NCBI RefSeq assembly: GCF_002211285.1
Contig: NZ_LOKX01000001.1
Location: 434,001-498,000 of the forward strand
Reading direction: 5' to 3'
Source of the DNA: Rhizobium sp. R635
GTDB lineage: Bacteria > Pseudomonadota > Alphaproteobacteria > Rhizobiales > Rhizobiaceae
Length of the DNA stretch: 64,000 nucleotides
Both the position numbers and the translations under genes were made by a program. Below are positions 18,991 to 26,401 of this stretch, piece by piece (position 1 is the stretch's first letter; the number at the start of each line of letters is the position of its first letter). The notes below the pieces were generated by a model. The model was given only the letters and a program-made list of their open reading frames with translations, searched no databases and had not been told where the DNA came from.

Positions 18991-19011
18991 ACCGCCTCAA
19001 GGCGGTTTTTT
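18991..19011 (+). terminator. Rho-independent terminator after the 59-aa ORF
   Basis: ACCGCC and GGCGGT pair perfectly around a TCAA tetraloop and are followed by TTTTT. It is the clearest terminator in this part of the window and defines the end of the small upstream gene. Confidence 0.88.
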
Positions 19012-19206
19012 GTTGCCCGGATTTTCGAGGCCGTGCCGAGACGGCAATAGACCGAAACCCCAGATACACTCGCAAGATGACGAATCTATTTGACGGGCCA
19101 ATAGACCAACGGATCCAACACTCAATCTAATTTTCGCTCGCCGCGGGAAGCATGCGCCCTATGTCAGTCGAGGCGGTGCTGGGCGAAGGTGTTGGAGACA
19201 ATCAAT

Positions 19207-20346
19207 ATGGCAAAACCTGCGGCGGGAAGCCCGTATATTTACGGGATCGACGCATTGCGATTTGTGTGTGCGCTGATGGTGACGGTGTTTCATCTCGGAT
19301 TTGCTTCCTGGGCTTCGCCCTTATATCTCAGGCCGTACAAGATGCCGCTGATCGAGAATATCGCCCAGCCGGGTTGGGTTGGCGTCGAATTGTTTTTCGT
19401 CATATCCGGGTTCGTCATCGTCAACTCCGCCGCTTCCGCCAGCGCCATGTCCTTTCTCAAAGGGCGGATTCTGCGGCTCTATCCGGCCGTATGGATCTGC
19501 GCGTCGCTGACGCTGATTGTCATCGCCACGCAAGACGTGAACAGGCGCATCATCAAGAACTATCTGCGGTCGATCACGCTTTATCCCGCCGGGCCGTGGA
19601 TCGATGGCCAATATTGGACCCTGGCCTGTGAGATTTGTTTCTACGCCCTCGTTTTCATCATGTGTGCGGCCGGACAAAAGATGAGGATGCCCGCCCTGGC
19701 GCTCGGCCTGTCGCTGGCCAGCACGGCTTTCATTGCCCTGTTATCTGCCTTTCCGGATTCGGCCGTCCTGGCCGTATTCACGGACACCGCCTGGCGGGCC
19801 ATACCGTTTTACTATGGCTGCCAATTTGCCATCGGCATTTACATATGGCGTTTGTCTCAAGGCCGGATGAGCCGAGTTTCCTGGCTGGGTTTCATCTGCG
19901 CTCTGGGAACGGGAGTGGCCCAAATATACATGGCAGGCGAGAACACCAGCGATCGCACTCTTGCCGCAGCAGGGCATCCCTTCTCGCCGTTTCCGGCAAT
20001 CTCGATTTGGGTGGCGGGGCTGATATTTATCCTTGCGAGCGTAGGCTATGGCGAGCGGATCAGCCGCCTGCCGGGGTCCTTGCTCAAATCGGTCAAAACC
20101 CTCGGCGCGATGACCTACCCGCTCTATCTCCTGCATTTCGCGATCGGCGTCCAACTTCTCGATTGGCTGACCGATCTAGGGATGACGCCGCTGATGGCGC
20201 TGGCTTTGGCCGTTGCGATCGTCTGTGCGTTGTCGCTGGCCGTGTGCAAATGGGGAGAGCCTTCGATCCGCAGTGCCTTGCGATCGATCTTCGACAGGTT
20301 TGGGCAACGCGCCGCAGCTTTGCAGACGAAGGAGTCCCGGGTTTAG
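19207..20346 (+). CDS. Membrane acyltransferase (acyltransferase-3/OafA type)
   Basis: A 379-residue polytopic membrane protein of the acyltransferase-3 family, which transfers acetyl or other acyl groups to extracytoplasmic carbohydrates such as exopolysaccharide, O-antigen or Nod factor. It starts with the family pattern GIDALRFVCALMVTVFHLGF, whose histidine is the conserved catalytic one, followed by VGVELFFVISGFVIVNSA and RILRLYPAVWICA. About ten hydrophobic helices follow. The ATG at 19207 (MAKPAAGSPY) is preceded by GGAGACAATCAAT; an in-frame GTG at 19189 would put that site inside the gene. No polysaccharide genes flank it, so the acceptor is unknown. It converges on bioY through a 12-bp-stem palindrome. 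Confidence 0.88.
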   Translation: MAKPAAGSPYIYGIDALRFVCALMVTVFHLGFASWASPLYLRPYKMPLIENIAQPGWVGVELFFVISGFVIVNSAASASAMSFLKGRILRLYPAVWICASLTLIVIATQDVNRRIIKNYLRSITLYPAGPWIDGQYWTLACEICFYALVFIMCAAGQKMRMPALALGLSLASTAFIALLSAFPDSAVLAVFTDTAWRAIPFYYGCQFAIGIYIWRLSQGRMSRVSWLGFICALGTGVAQIYMAGENTSDRTLAAAGHPFSPFPAISIWVAGLIFILASVGYGERISRLPGSLLKSVKTLGAMTYPLYLLHFAIGVQLLDWLTDLGMTPLMALALAVAIVCALSLAVCKWGEPSIRSALRSIFDRFGQRAAALQTKESRV

Positions 20347-20406
20347 GTCGGCTCTTCCTGCAGCCCCTGTCGCCGCACTGGTGAGTGCCTGCAGGACATT
20401 GGACAC

Positions 20407-20438
20407 GCAATGGCCGCCCTCGGGAAGGCGGCCATTGC
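20407..20438. terminator. Bidirectional terminator-like palindrome
   Basis: GCAATGGCCGCC and GGCGGCCATTGC form a perfect 12-bp stem around an 8-base loop, between the convergent acyltransferase and bioY genes. There is no T-run, so termination efficiency is uncertain, but its position suits termination of both transcripts. Confidence 0.65.
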
Positions 20439-20459
20439 TGGATAAACGCGCTTACACGC

Positions 20460-21026
20460 TCAGGCGCGTGCTGGCAGCAGGGGATAGCCGACCATGACGG
20501 CGCGGCCAAGCAGCGCTGCGACGAAAGCCTTGATCACGTCGCCGGGAATGAAGACCATCGAGCCGATAAAGGCCTTCTGGAAGCCCATGCCGCCGGCGGT
20601 CGCGAGATAGGTGATGCCGAAGACGTAGAGCACGGCGATGCAGCCGATCACGGCGGCGAGAAAGAAGCTCACGCCCTGCACCAAACCGGATTGCTGATGG
20701 TTGACCAGCCGCTCGCTGAGATAACCGGTGACGAAGGCGGCGAAAATCCAGCCGATCAGGAAGCCAGCCGACGGCGAGGCGAAGATGGCAAGGCCGCCGC
20801 GGCCGCCGGAGAGTACCGGCTGGCCAGCCGCGACCAGTGCCAGCACGATGAGCACGGCAATCGCGCCGCGCCGGGCGCCGAGCACCACGCCGGCCATCAT
20901 CACCCCGAGCGTCTGGGCGGTGATCGGCACCGGAATGAAGCCGAGCGTGATCGGCGGCAGCAGGCCGAGCGCCACGATGATCGCGGCAAAGAGGGCGGTA
21001 AGAACGAGGTCGCGGGTGCTCATCAT
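20460..21026 (-). CDS. bioY: Biotin transporter S component BioY
   Basis: BioY is the substrate-binding membrane component of the biotin ECF-type importer. The 188-residue product has six hydrophobic helices and family motifs including FIPVPITAQTLGVMMAG and GRGGLAIFASPSAGFLIGW. It is last in the order bioM-bioN-bioY, matching the operon described for Rhizobium etli. ATG ATG at 21026 lies 21 bases after the bioN stop. No BioR-type TTATnnATAA box was found just upstream of this gene. Confidence 0.95.
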   Translation of the reverse strand: MMSTRDLVLTALFAAIIVALGLLPPITLGFIPVPITAQTLGVMMAGVVLGARRGAIAVLIVLALVAAGQPVLSGGRGGLAIFASPSAGFLIGWIFAAFVTGYLSERLVNHQQSGLVQGVSFFLAAVIGCIAVLYVFGITYLATAGGMGFQKAFIGSMVFIPGDVIKAFVAALLGRAVMVGYPLLPARA

Positions 21027-21047
21027 GAACTCCGTATTTGTAAATCG

Positions 21048-21656
21048 TTAACTCCCATGCCGCCGAATGCCGCGCGCGTCAATCGCCGACGCGACATTAT
21101 CCGCATCCCTGAGCGTCAGGATGATCAGCGGCGCGAGCAGCGTAATCGGCCGGATCTTCAGCCCGCGCGCCTGATGTGCCTCGCGGATTGCCTGATACCG
21201 GTTGAGAATCTCCGGCACGAAGCGCAGGACGAGCCCGATGGCTAGGCCGATATCGTCGGCCTGCACCCAGCCGGTGCGCTCCAGCGGGCGGGCAAGCGCG
21301 GTCACCTCGTCGATGAACTGCGCAATGGTCGTCGTCGCCGTGACAGTGGCGGCCAGAAGCATCAGCGCCGTCAGCCGCAGCAGGGTCACCAGTGCGTCGT
21401 GCCAGTGGTTGAAGATGAGGTTGAAGAGCGCCACGATGGCGATGGTCAGGAAGACCGGCCGCAGCCGTCTCAGCCCGTCCGCCAAAGGCATGCCGACCAT
21501 GCGCCAGGCGATCGCCGTCATGAGCACGGCCAGAGAAAGCAGGGCGATGTTCTCGCTGATGAACACCACGATGCTGAAGATCGCGAGCGCCGCCAGTTTT
21601 ACCCGCGGCGAAAGCCGGTGCATCGCACTGTTGCCTTCGACATAGAGCGACTGCAT
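21048..21656 (-). CDS. bioN: Biotin transport T component BioN (energy-coupling factor)
   Basis: BioN is the transmembrane coupling protein of the biotin ECF importer and links BioM ATP hydrolysis to BioY. The 202-residue product is shorter than many EcfT proteins, as usual for BioN. It begins MQSLYVEGNSAMHRLSPRVK and has four to five hydrophobic helices and the coupling-helix region with YQAIREAHQARGLK, which carries an Ala-Arg-Gly coupling motif typical of EcfT proteins. Its ATG overlaps the bioM stop by one base (TGATG). It lies in a compact operon, between bioM and bioY. Confidence 0.93.
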   Translation of the reverse strand: MQSLYVEGNSAMHRLSPRVKLAALAIFSIVVFISENIALLSLAVLMTAIAWRMVGMPLADGLRRLRPVFLTIAIVALFNLIFNHWHDALVTLLRLTALMLLAATVTATTTIAQFIDEVTALARPLERTGWVQADDIGLAIGLVLRFVPEILNRYQAIREAHQARGLKIRPITLLAPLIILTLRDADNVASAIDARGIRRHGS

Positions 21657-22351
21657 CAGGCGGCGATCTCCCTGTAGCGCGCGATCGCTTCGGCAGCCGG
21701 CGCATCCGCGGCAAGCCGTCCTTCATGAAACAGCAGCACCCGCTCGAAACCGGCGATCAATTCCAGATCATGGGTGATGACGATGGCGCTTTCCGGGAGC
21801 CCGGCGATGATCTTCTCGACCAGTGCTCGGTTCTTCAGGTCGAGCTGGTTGGTCGGCTCGTCGAGGATGAGAATGCTCGGCCCCGTCGCCAGCACGGAGC
21901 AGAGGGCTGCCATCTGCAGCTCTCCGCCGGAAAGCTCGTGCGCCCGGCGATCGGCCAGAGCCTCGGCGCCGAAGCGGGCGAGCACGCCCTCGACCTTCGC
22001 CTCGATTTCCGCCTTGGTGAAGCCGCGCCGCTTCAGCCCGAAGGCGATGTCGTCTCTGACGATCGGCAGGATGATCTGGTTCTGCGGCGACTGGAAGATG
22101 AAGCCGACATCGCTTGCGGCGGTCTTCTCGCCGCTCATGTCGCGGCCGTTAACGATCACCCGCCCGACCGAAGGCTTCGTCAATCCGTTGATCAACCGTG
22201 CGAAAGTCGTCTTGCCCGAGCCGTTGAGCCCGATGACGCCGATACGTTTGCCGCTGATTCCGAGCGTCAGCGGCTGCAGCGCCACCCGTGTCCCGAAACT
22301 GACCCCGGCGCCTTCGAAGCGAATATCCAAATCGTTCCTCGCATTTTTCAT
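21656..22351 (-). CDS. bioM: Biotin transport ATPase BioM
   Basis: BioM is the ATPase of the biotin ECF importer. The 231-residue product has Walker A GLNGSGKTTFARL near residue 41, a Q-loop FQSPQNQ, ABC signature LSGGELQMAAL and Walker B ILILDEPTNQLD. The ATG at 22351 (MKNARNDLDIRF) gives the usual start just before the first strand. The ribosome site is weak (CCCCTCCC upstream), and the frame is open upstream into repeat sequence, so the start is not firm. A mosaic repeat begins 16 bases upstream, probably within the promoter or leader. It heads the bioM-bioN-bioY operon. Confidence 0.93.
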   Translation of the reverse strand: MKNARNDLDIRFEGAGVSFGTRVALQPLTLGISGKRIGVIGLNGSGKTTFARLINGLTKPSVGRVIVNGRDMSGEKTAASDVGFIFQSPQNQIILPIVRDDIAFGLKRRGFTKAEIEAKVEGVLARFGAEALADRRAHELSGGELQMAALCSVLATGPSILILDEPTNQLDLKNRALVEKIIAGLPESAIVITHDLELIAGFERVLLFHEGRLAADAPAAEAIARYREIAA

Positions 22352-22366
22352 GGGAGGGGTGCCGAA

Positions 22367-22504
22367 GCCCCTCATCCGGCTGCCGCCACCTTCTCCCCGT
22401 AAACGGGGCGAAGGGGAGATGCCGCTACCTCTCCGTCCCCATCCATGTCTCACATGGCACGTCCCCTCTCCCCGCGTGCGGGGAGAGGGTTAGGGTGAGG
22501 GGCA
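22367..22504. repeat. RIME-like mosaic palindromic element
   Basis: A 138-base intergenic element bounded by GCCCCTCATCC and GGGTGAGGGGC, nearly exact inverted ends. Inside are two GC-rich hairpins: CTTCTCCCCGT/CGGGGCGAAG and CCTCTCCCCGC/GCGGGGAGAGG (perfect 11-bp stem). This matches the style of rhizobial intergenic mosaic elements. It starts 16 bases upstream of the bioM start. It shares its end sequence with the palindrome at 7627. Confidence 0.75.
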
Positions 22505-22626
22505 GCCGCAGACGCAGCCATTGGCGCCAACCCGACAGCACTGCTTCTACAAAGCACAAATCTCGCTGTCGATATCCGATGGCGATATCGGGTGGCTAGG
22601 AAGATTTTCCGGATTATGATGCGCTG

Positions 22627-23817
22627 ATGACGAATCTGCTTTCCAACTCCGATGCCCGCCGTGTCTTCCTCGCCAAGCAGGGCCTCAGCGCTCCACCGAA
22701 CCGCGCCTTGAGCAAGGCGGGGCTGTTGCAGCTCATCCATGATCTCGGCTTCGTCCAGGTGGACAGCATCCAGACGGTGGAGCGCGCGCATCATCAGATC
22801 CTGTTTTCCCGCAACCAGACCTATAGGCGCGAGCATCTGACGGCGCTGCTCGAAAAGGACGGCACGCTGTTCGAGCACTGGACGCACGACGCCTCCATCC
22901 TGCCGAGTTCCTTCTTCGTCTACTGGAAACACAAGTTCCGCCATCAGGAGAAGGTCCTCGTCGAACGCTGGCGCAAATGGCGCGGCGAGGGCTTCGAAGC
23001 GGTTTTCGATGAGACCTATGAGCGCGTCCAGCGCGACGGCGCGATGCTGGCGCGCGACGTCAAGGCCGATGGCCATGTCTCCGGCGGCTGGTGGAACTGG
23101 CATCCGAACAAGACGGCGCTTGAATATTTCTGGCACACCGGAAAGTTCGCCATCGCCGGCCGCTCTAATTTCCAGAAGATCTATGATCTGACGGAGCGCG
23201 TCATCCCCGCCGAATTCCGCGAGCCGGAGGTGGGGCGCGAGGAATTCGTCGACTGGGCCTGCCGGAGTGCTCTTGCCCGTCTCGGTTTCGCCACCCACGG
23301 CGAAATCGCCGCCTTTTGGGCTCTTGTCTCGCCCGATGAGGCCAAGGCCTGGGTCGCGACCCATCGCGATGAGCTGACCGAAGTGCTGATCGAACCGGCG
23401 CCCGGCGGCAAGCCGCGCCCGTCCTGGGCCTTTGCCGACTTTCTCTCGACGCTCGACACCTATCCGGACGCTCCGCCACGCATCCGCGTGCTCAGCCCCT
23501 TCGACCCGATGATCCGCGACCGCAACCGCACCGAACGCCTCTTCGGCTTCTTCTACCGCATCGAGGTTTTCGTGCCCGAGCCGAAGCGCGAATATGGCTA
23601 CTATGTCTTTCCGCTGCTCGAAGGCGATAGGCTGATCGGCCGTATCGACATGAAGGCGGACCGCAAGAAATCGACGCTCGATGTCAGGCGGCTCTGGCTG
23701 GAACCGGGCGTGAAACCTTCGGCCGGGCGGCTGGAGAGGCTGGAGGCAGAGCTGGATCGGGTGGCACGGTTTGCGGGCGTGGAGAAGGTCGTGCTTTTGG
23801 ACGGGTGGCGAGGGTAG
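22627..23817 (+). CDS. YcaQ/AlkX-like DNA glycosylase (winged-helix HTH_42 protein)
   Basis: A 396-residue protein of the winged-helix HTH_42 superfamily, formerly DUF1006. Members include Escherichia coli YcaQ, a glycosylase that unhooks DNA interstrand crosslinks, and AlkZ. The characteristic segment GFVQVDSIQTVERAHHQIL (near residues 42-60) contains the QVD catalytic pattern typical of YcaQ rather than AlkZ. Other family landmarks are FEHWTHDASILP, KTALEYFW and LSPFDPMIRDRNRTERLFGF. The ATG at 22627 is preceded by TATGATGCGCTG with a poor ribosome site, so the start is a little uncertain. The gene appears monocistronic and ends just before a long repeat. Repair of crosslinks or bulky adducts is the likely role. 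Confidence 0.85.
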   Translation: MTNLLSNSDARRVFLAKQGLSAPPNRALSKAGLLQLIHDLGFVQVDSIQTVERAHHQILFSRNQTYRREHLTALLEKDGTLFEHWTHDASILPSSFFVYWKHKFRHQEKVLVERWRKWRGEGFEAVFDETYERVQRDGAMLARDVKADGHVSGGWWNWHPNKTALEYFWHTGKFAIAGRSNFQKIYDLTERVIPAEFREPEVGREEFVDWACRSALARLGFATHGEIAAFWALVSPDEAKAWVATHRDELTEVLIEPAPGGKPRPSWAFADFLSTLDTYPDAPPRIRVLSPFDPMIRDRNRTERLFGFFYRIEVFVPEPKREYGYYVFPLLEGDRLIGRIDMKADRKKSTLDVRRLWLEPGVKPSAGRLERLEAELDRVARFAGVEKVVLLDGWRG

Positions 23818-23846
23818 TCGAATTAATCTCCGCGGGTTATCGTGAA

Positions 23847-23993
23847 CTCCCTCATCCCTGTGCTCGTCACAGGGATCCAGCACCCCCAAGTCCTTGGGGG
23901 TGAGAAACTCTTCTTCAAGCTCGCATTGAGTCATTCACCGCGCGGACGCGCGGTGGCTGGATTCCTGTGACGAGCACAGGAATGAGGGAGGAG
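23847..23993. repeat. 147-bp repeat with long terminal inverted repeats (copy A)
   Basis: The ends are inverted copies of about 34 bases (CTCCCTCATCCCTGTGCTCG... against ...CGAGCACAGGAATGAGGGAG) with two mismatches. Inside are two perfect hairpins, CACCCCCAAG/CTTGGGGGTG and ACCGCGCG/CGCGCGGT. A related copy lies at 49677. No coding capacity or target-site duplication is evident. The element lies just downstream of ribB and downstream of the YcaQ-like gene. Confidence 0.85.
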
Positions 23994-24004
23994 AGGATCT
24001 CCCC

Positions 24005-25108
24005 TCAGCAAATCTCCGTCTTGCTGATCTTGATGCCGAAACCTTCCAGGCCGACATAGTGCCGCTCGCGGCTGGCGAGCAGCTTGATCGAGCTGACGCC
24101 GAGATCCTTGAGGATCTGCGCGCCGAGGCCGATTTCCAGCCATTCGCTCTCGCGTGTCTGCGCTTCGACATGGGCCTCGCGGCCCTGGCTGCGGGCCTTG
24201 CGGCCATTGTCGTAATGGCCGACGCCGACGGAGCCCTCGCGCAGATAGACGATGACGCCGCGGCCTTCCTCGGCGATCTTCTGCATGTAGAAATCGACGG
24301 GGCTGTTCTTGCCGAAGAGATCGTCGGCGACATTCTCCGGATGCAGGCGCACCGGGATGTCGACGCCGTCGCGAATGTCGCCGAAGACGACGGCGAGATG
24401 CTGCATCGGGTCCCAGGGCAGGGAATAGGTATGGGCCTTCGCCTTGCCGAACGGCGTGTCGATGTCGAAGCTCGTGCCGTGTTCGACCAGGGTTTCCTTG
24501 CGCTGGCGATAGGCGATGAGATCGGCGACGGAGAGAAGCTTCAGGCCGTGCTGCGCGGCGAAATCGACCACCTGCTGGCCGCGTGTGACGGTGCCGTCGT
24601 CGTTGACGAGCTCGGAGATGACGCCGATCGGCGGCAGGCCGGCGAGCTTGCAGAGGTCGACGGCGGCTTCGGTATGGCCCGAGCGCATCAGCACGCCGCC
24701 TTCGCGGGAAACCAGCGGGAAGATATGGCCGGGACGGACGAAATCGGCCGCACCCACATTCGGGTTGGCGAGGTTGCGCACCGTCAGCGTGCGGTCGTCG
24801 GCGGAAATGCCCGTCGTCGTGCCATGCTTGAAGTCGACCGAGACGGTGAAGGCCGTGGTATGGGCTGAATCGTTTTCCGCCACCATGGCGTTGAGGTTGA
24901 GGCGCTTGGCCTCCTCCTTCGGCATCGGCGCGCAGACGATGCCCGATGTATGGCGCACGATGAAGGCCATCTTCTCCGGCGTGGTATGGACGGCCGCGAC
25001 GATCAGGTCGCCCTCGTTCTCACGGTCGTCGTCGTCCATGACGACGACGATTTCGCCGGCTTCGAAGGCCCGGATGGCGTCGACGACGCGCTTCTGATCG
25101 TAAGACAT
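24005..25108 (-). CDS. ribB: 3,4-dihydroxy-2-butanone 4-phosphate synthase with degenerate GTP cyclohydrolase II domain
   Basis: RibB converts ribulose 5-phosphate to dihydroxybutanone phosphate for riboflavin synthesis. The N-terminal 200 residues of this 367-residue protein are intact: DDDDRENEGDLIVA near residue 25, TTTGISADDRTLTVR, FVRPGHIFPLVSREGG and GHTEAAVDLCKLAG. The C-terminal half has the fold of GTP cyclohydrolase II (DLGVSSIKLLAS). However, the region that normally carries the three zinc cysteines reads RLHPENVADDLFGKNSPVDF, with none of them, and the catalytic QEGRGIGL region is altered to REGSVGVGHY. It therefore probably lacks cyclohydrolase activity, as reported for the rhizobial RibBA/RibBX group. 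It lies 9 bases after aroC, in one operon. No FMN riboswitch was seen. Confidence 0.94.
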   Translation of the reverse strand: MSYDQKRVVDAIRAFEAGEIVVVMDDDDRENEGDLIVAAVHTTPEKMAFIVRHTSGIVCAPMPKEEAKRLNLNAMVAENDSAHTTAFTVSVDFKHGTTTGISADDRTLTVRNLANPNVGAADFVRPGHIFPLVSREGGVLMRSGHTEAAVDLCKLAGLPPIGVISELVNDDGTVTRGQQVVDFAAQHGLKLLSVADLIAYRQRKETLVEHGTSFDIDTPFGKAKAHTYSLPWDPMQHLAVVFGDIRDGVDIPVRLHPENVADDLFGKNSPVDFYMQKIAEEGRGVIVYLREGSVGVGHYDNGRKARSQGREAHVEAQTRESEWLEIGLGAQILKDLGVSSIKLLASRERHYVGLEGFGIKISKTEIC

Positions 25109-25117
25109 GGGGCGCTC

Positions 25118-26215
25118 CTATTTCAGGCGGCCGGTCTGGCCGCGGTCGCGAAGATAATGGTCGGCGATGGCGCAGGCGACCATCGCCTCGCCGATCGGCA
25201 CGGCGCGGATGCCGACGCATGGGTCGTGCCGGCCCTTGGTGCGGATATCGACATTCTTGCCATCGGCATCGATCGACTGGCGGTCGGTCAGGATCGAGGA
25301 CGTCGGCTTGACGGCGAAACGCGCCACGATCGGCTGGCCGGTGGAAATACCGCCGAGAATACCGCCGGCATTGTTGGAAAGGAAGATCGGCGTGCCGTCA
25401 TTGCCCATGCGCATCTCGTCGGCATTGTCTTCGCCGGAGGTTTCGGCGGCGGCAAAACCATTGCCGATCTCCACGCCCTTGACGGCGTTGATCGACATCA
25501 GCAGCGAGGCGATGTCCTGGTCGAGCTTGGCATAGATCGGCGCGCCAAGGCCGGCGGGCACGCCTTCGGCAACGACTTCTATGACCGCGCCGATCGAGGA
25601 ACCATTCTTGCGGATGCCGTCGAGATATTCTTCCCAGACTGGGACGATTGCGGCATCTGGGGAAAAGAACGGGTTCTGGCCCACTTGGTCCCAATCCCAG
25701 TTGCGGCGGTCGATCTTGTGCTTGCCGATCTGCACCAGCGCGCCTCGCACGGTCACGCCTGGCACGACGAGGCGGGCGATGCCGCCGGCCGCAACCCTTG
25801 CCGCGGTCTCGCGCGCCGAGGAGCGGCCGCCGCCGCGATAGTCGCGAATGCCGTATTTGAGGTCATAGGTATAATCGGCATGGCCGGGGCGGTATTGCCG
25901 GGCGATCTCGCCGTAATCCTTGGAACGCTGGTCGGTGTTTTCGATCAGCATGGAGATCGGCGTGCCGGTCGTCGTCATCGTCTCGCCATCGGCATCGAGC
26001 ATGACGCCGGACAGCACCTTTACCAAATCGTCCTCGCGCCGCTGGGTGACGAAGCGGGACTGTCCCGGCTTGCGTTTGTCGAGCCAGACCTGCAGGTCCT
26101 CGAGCTTGAAGCGCAGCCCCGGAGGGCAGCCGTCGACGACACAGCCGAGCGCCGGGCCATGGCTTTCGCCCCAGGTGGTTACGCGGAAAAGGTGACCGAA
26201 TGTATTGTGCGACAT
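25118..26215 (-). CDS. aroC: Chorismate synthase
   Basis: AroC converts 5-enolpyruvylshikimate 3-phosphate to chorismate with reduced FMN, the last step of the shikimate pathway. The 365-residue product has the usual family length and the diagnostic segments [21 protein letters not shown] at the N-terminus (read in parts), [31 protein letters not shown] and [13 protein letters not shown]. The frame is open upstream to 26287, but the ATG at 26215 ([10 protein letters not shown]) is the family start. It is followed by ribB after 9 bases. The upstream 186 bases separate it from the GGDEF-EAL gene and hold no gene that could be recognised. Confidence 0.97.
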   Translation of the reverse strand: MSHNTFGHLFRVTTWGESHGPALGCVVDGCPPGLRFKLEDLQVWLDKRKPGQSRFVTQRREDDLVKVLSGVMLDADGETMTTTGTPISMLIENTDQRSKDYGEIARQYRPGHADYTYDLKYGIRDYRGGGRSSARETAARVAAGGIARLVVPGVTVRGALVQIGKHKIDRRNWDWDQVGQNPFFSPDAAIVPVWEEYLDGIRKNGSSIGAVIEVVAEGVPAGLGAPIYAKLDQDIASLLMSINAVKGVEIGNGFAAAETSGEDNADEMRMGNDGTPIFLSNNAGGILGGISTGQPIVARFAVKPTSSILTDRQSIDADGKNVDIRTKGRHDPCVGIRAVPIGEAMVACAIADHYLRDRGQTGRLK

Positions 26216-26401
26216 GTGTTCCCACGGTGGCGCCTCAGGGCCGGTCGCCGCCGGCCGCGCCATTGCTGAAAAAGGCGCGACACTCATAGGCCAAAAAACC
26301 GCTGCGGCAAAAGCCTTTCTTTGCGCGAAACCGGCCTGCGGGGGAAATGCTGTTTCCGTCTTTTGCGAACAACGGAAGCGAACTCGCCCGGCGGGCAGCG
26401 G

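Noticed and set aside
22352..22626. BioR operator upstream of bioM
   Set aside because: No TTATnnATAA-type palindrome was found; the region is mostly a RIME-like repeat.
25109..25117. FMN riboswitch upstream of ribB
   Set aside because: Only 9 bases separate ribB from aroC, and no FMN-box structure was seen upstream of aroC either.
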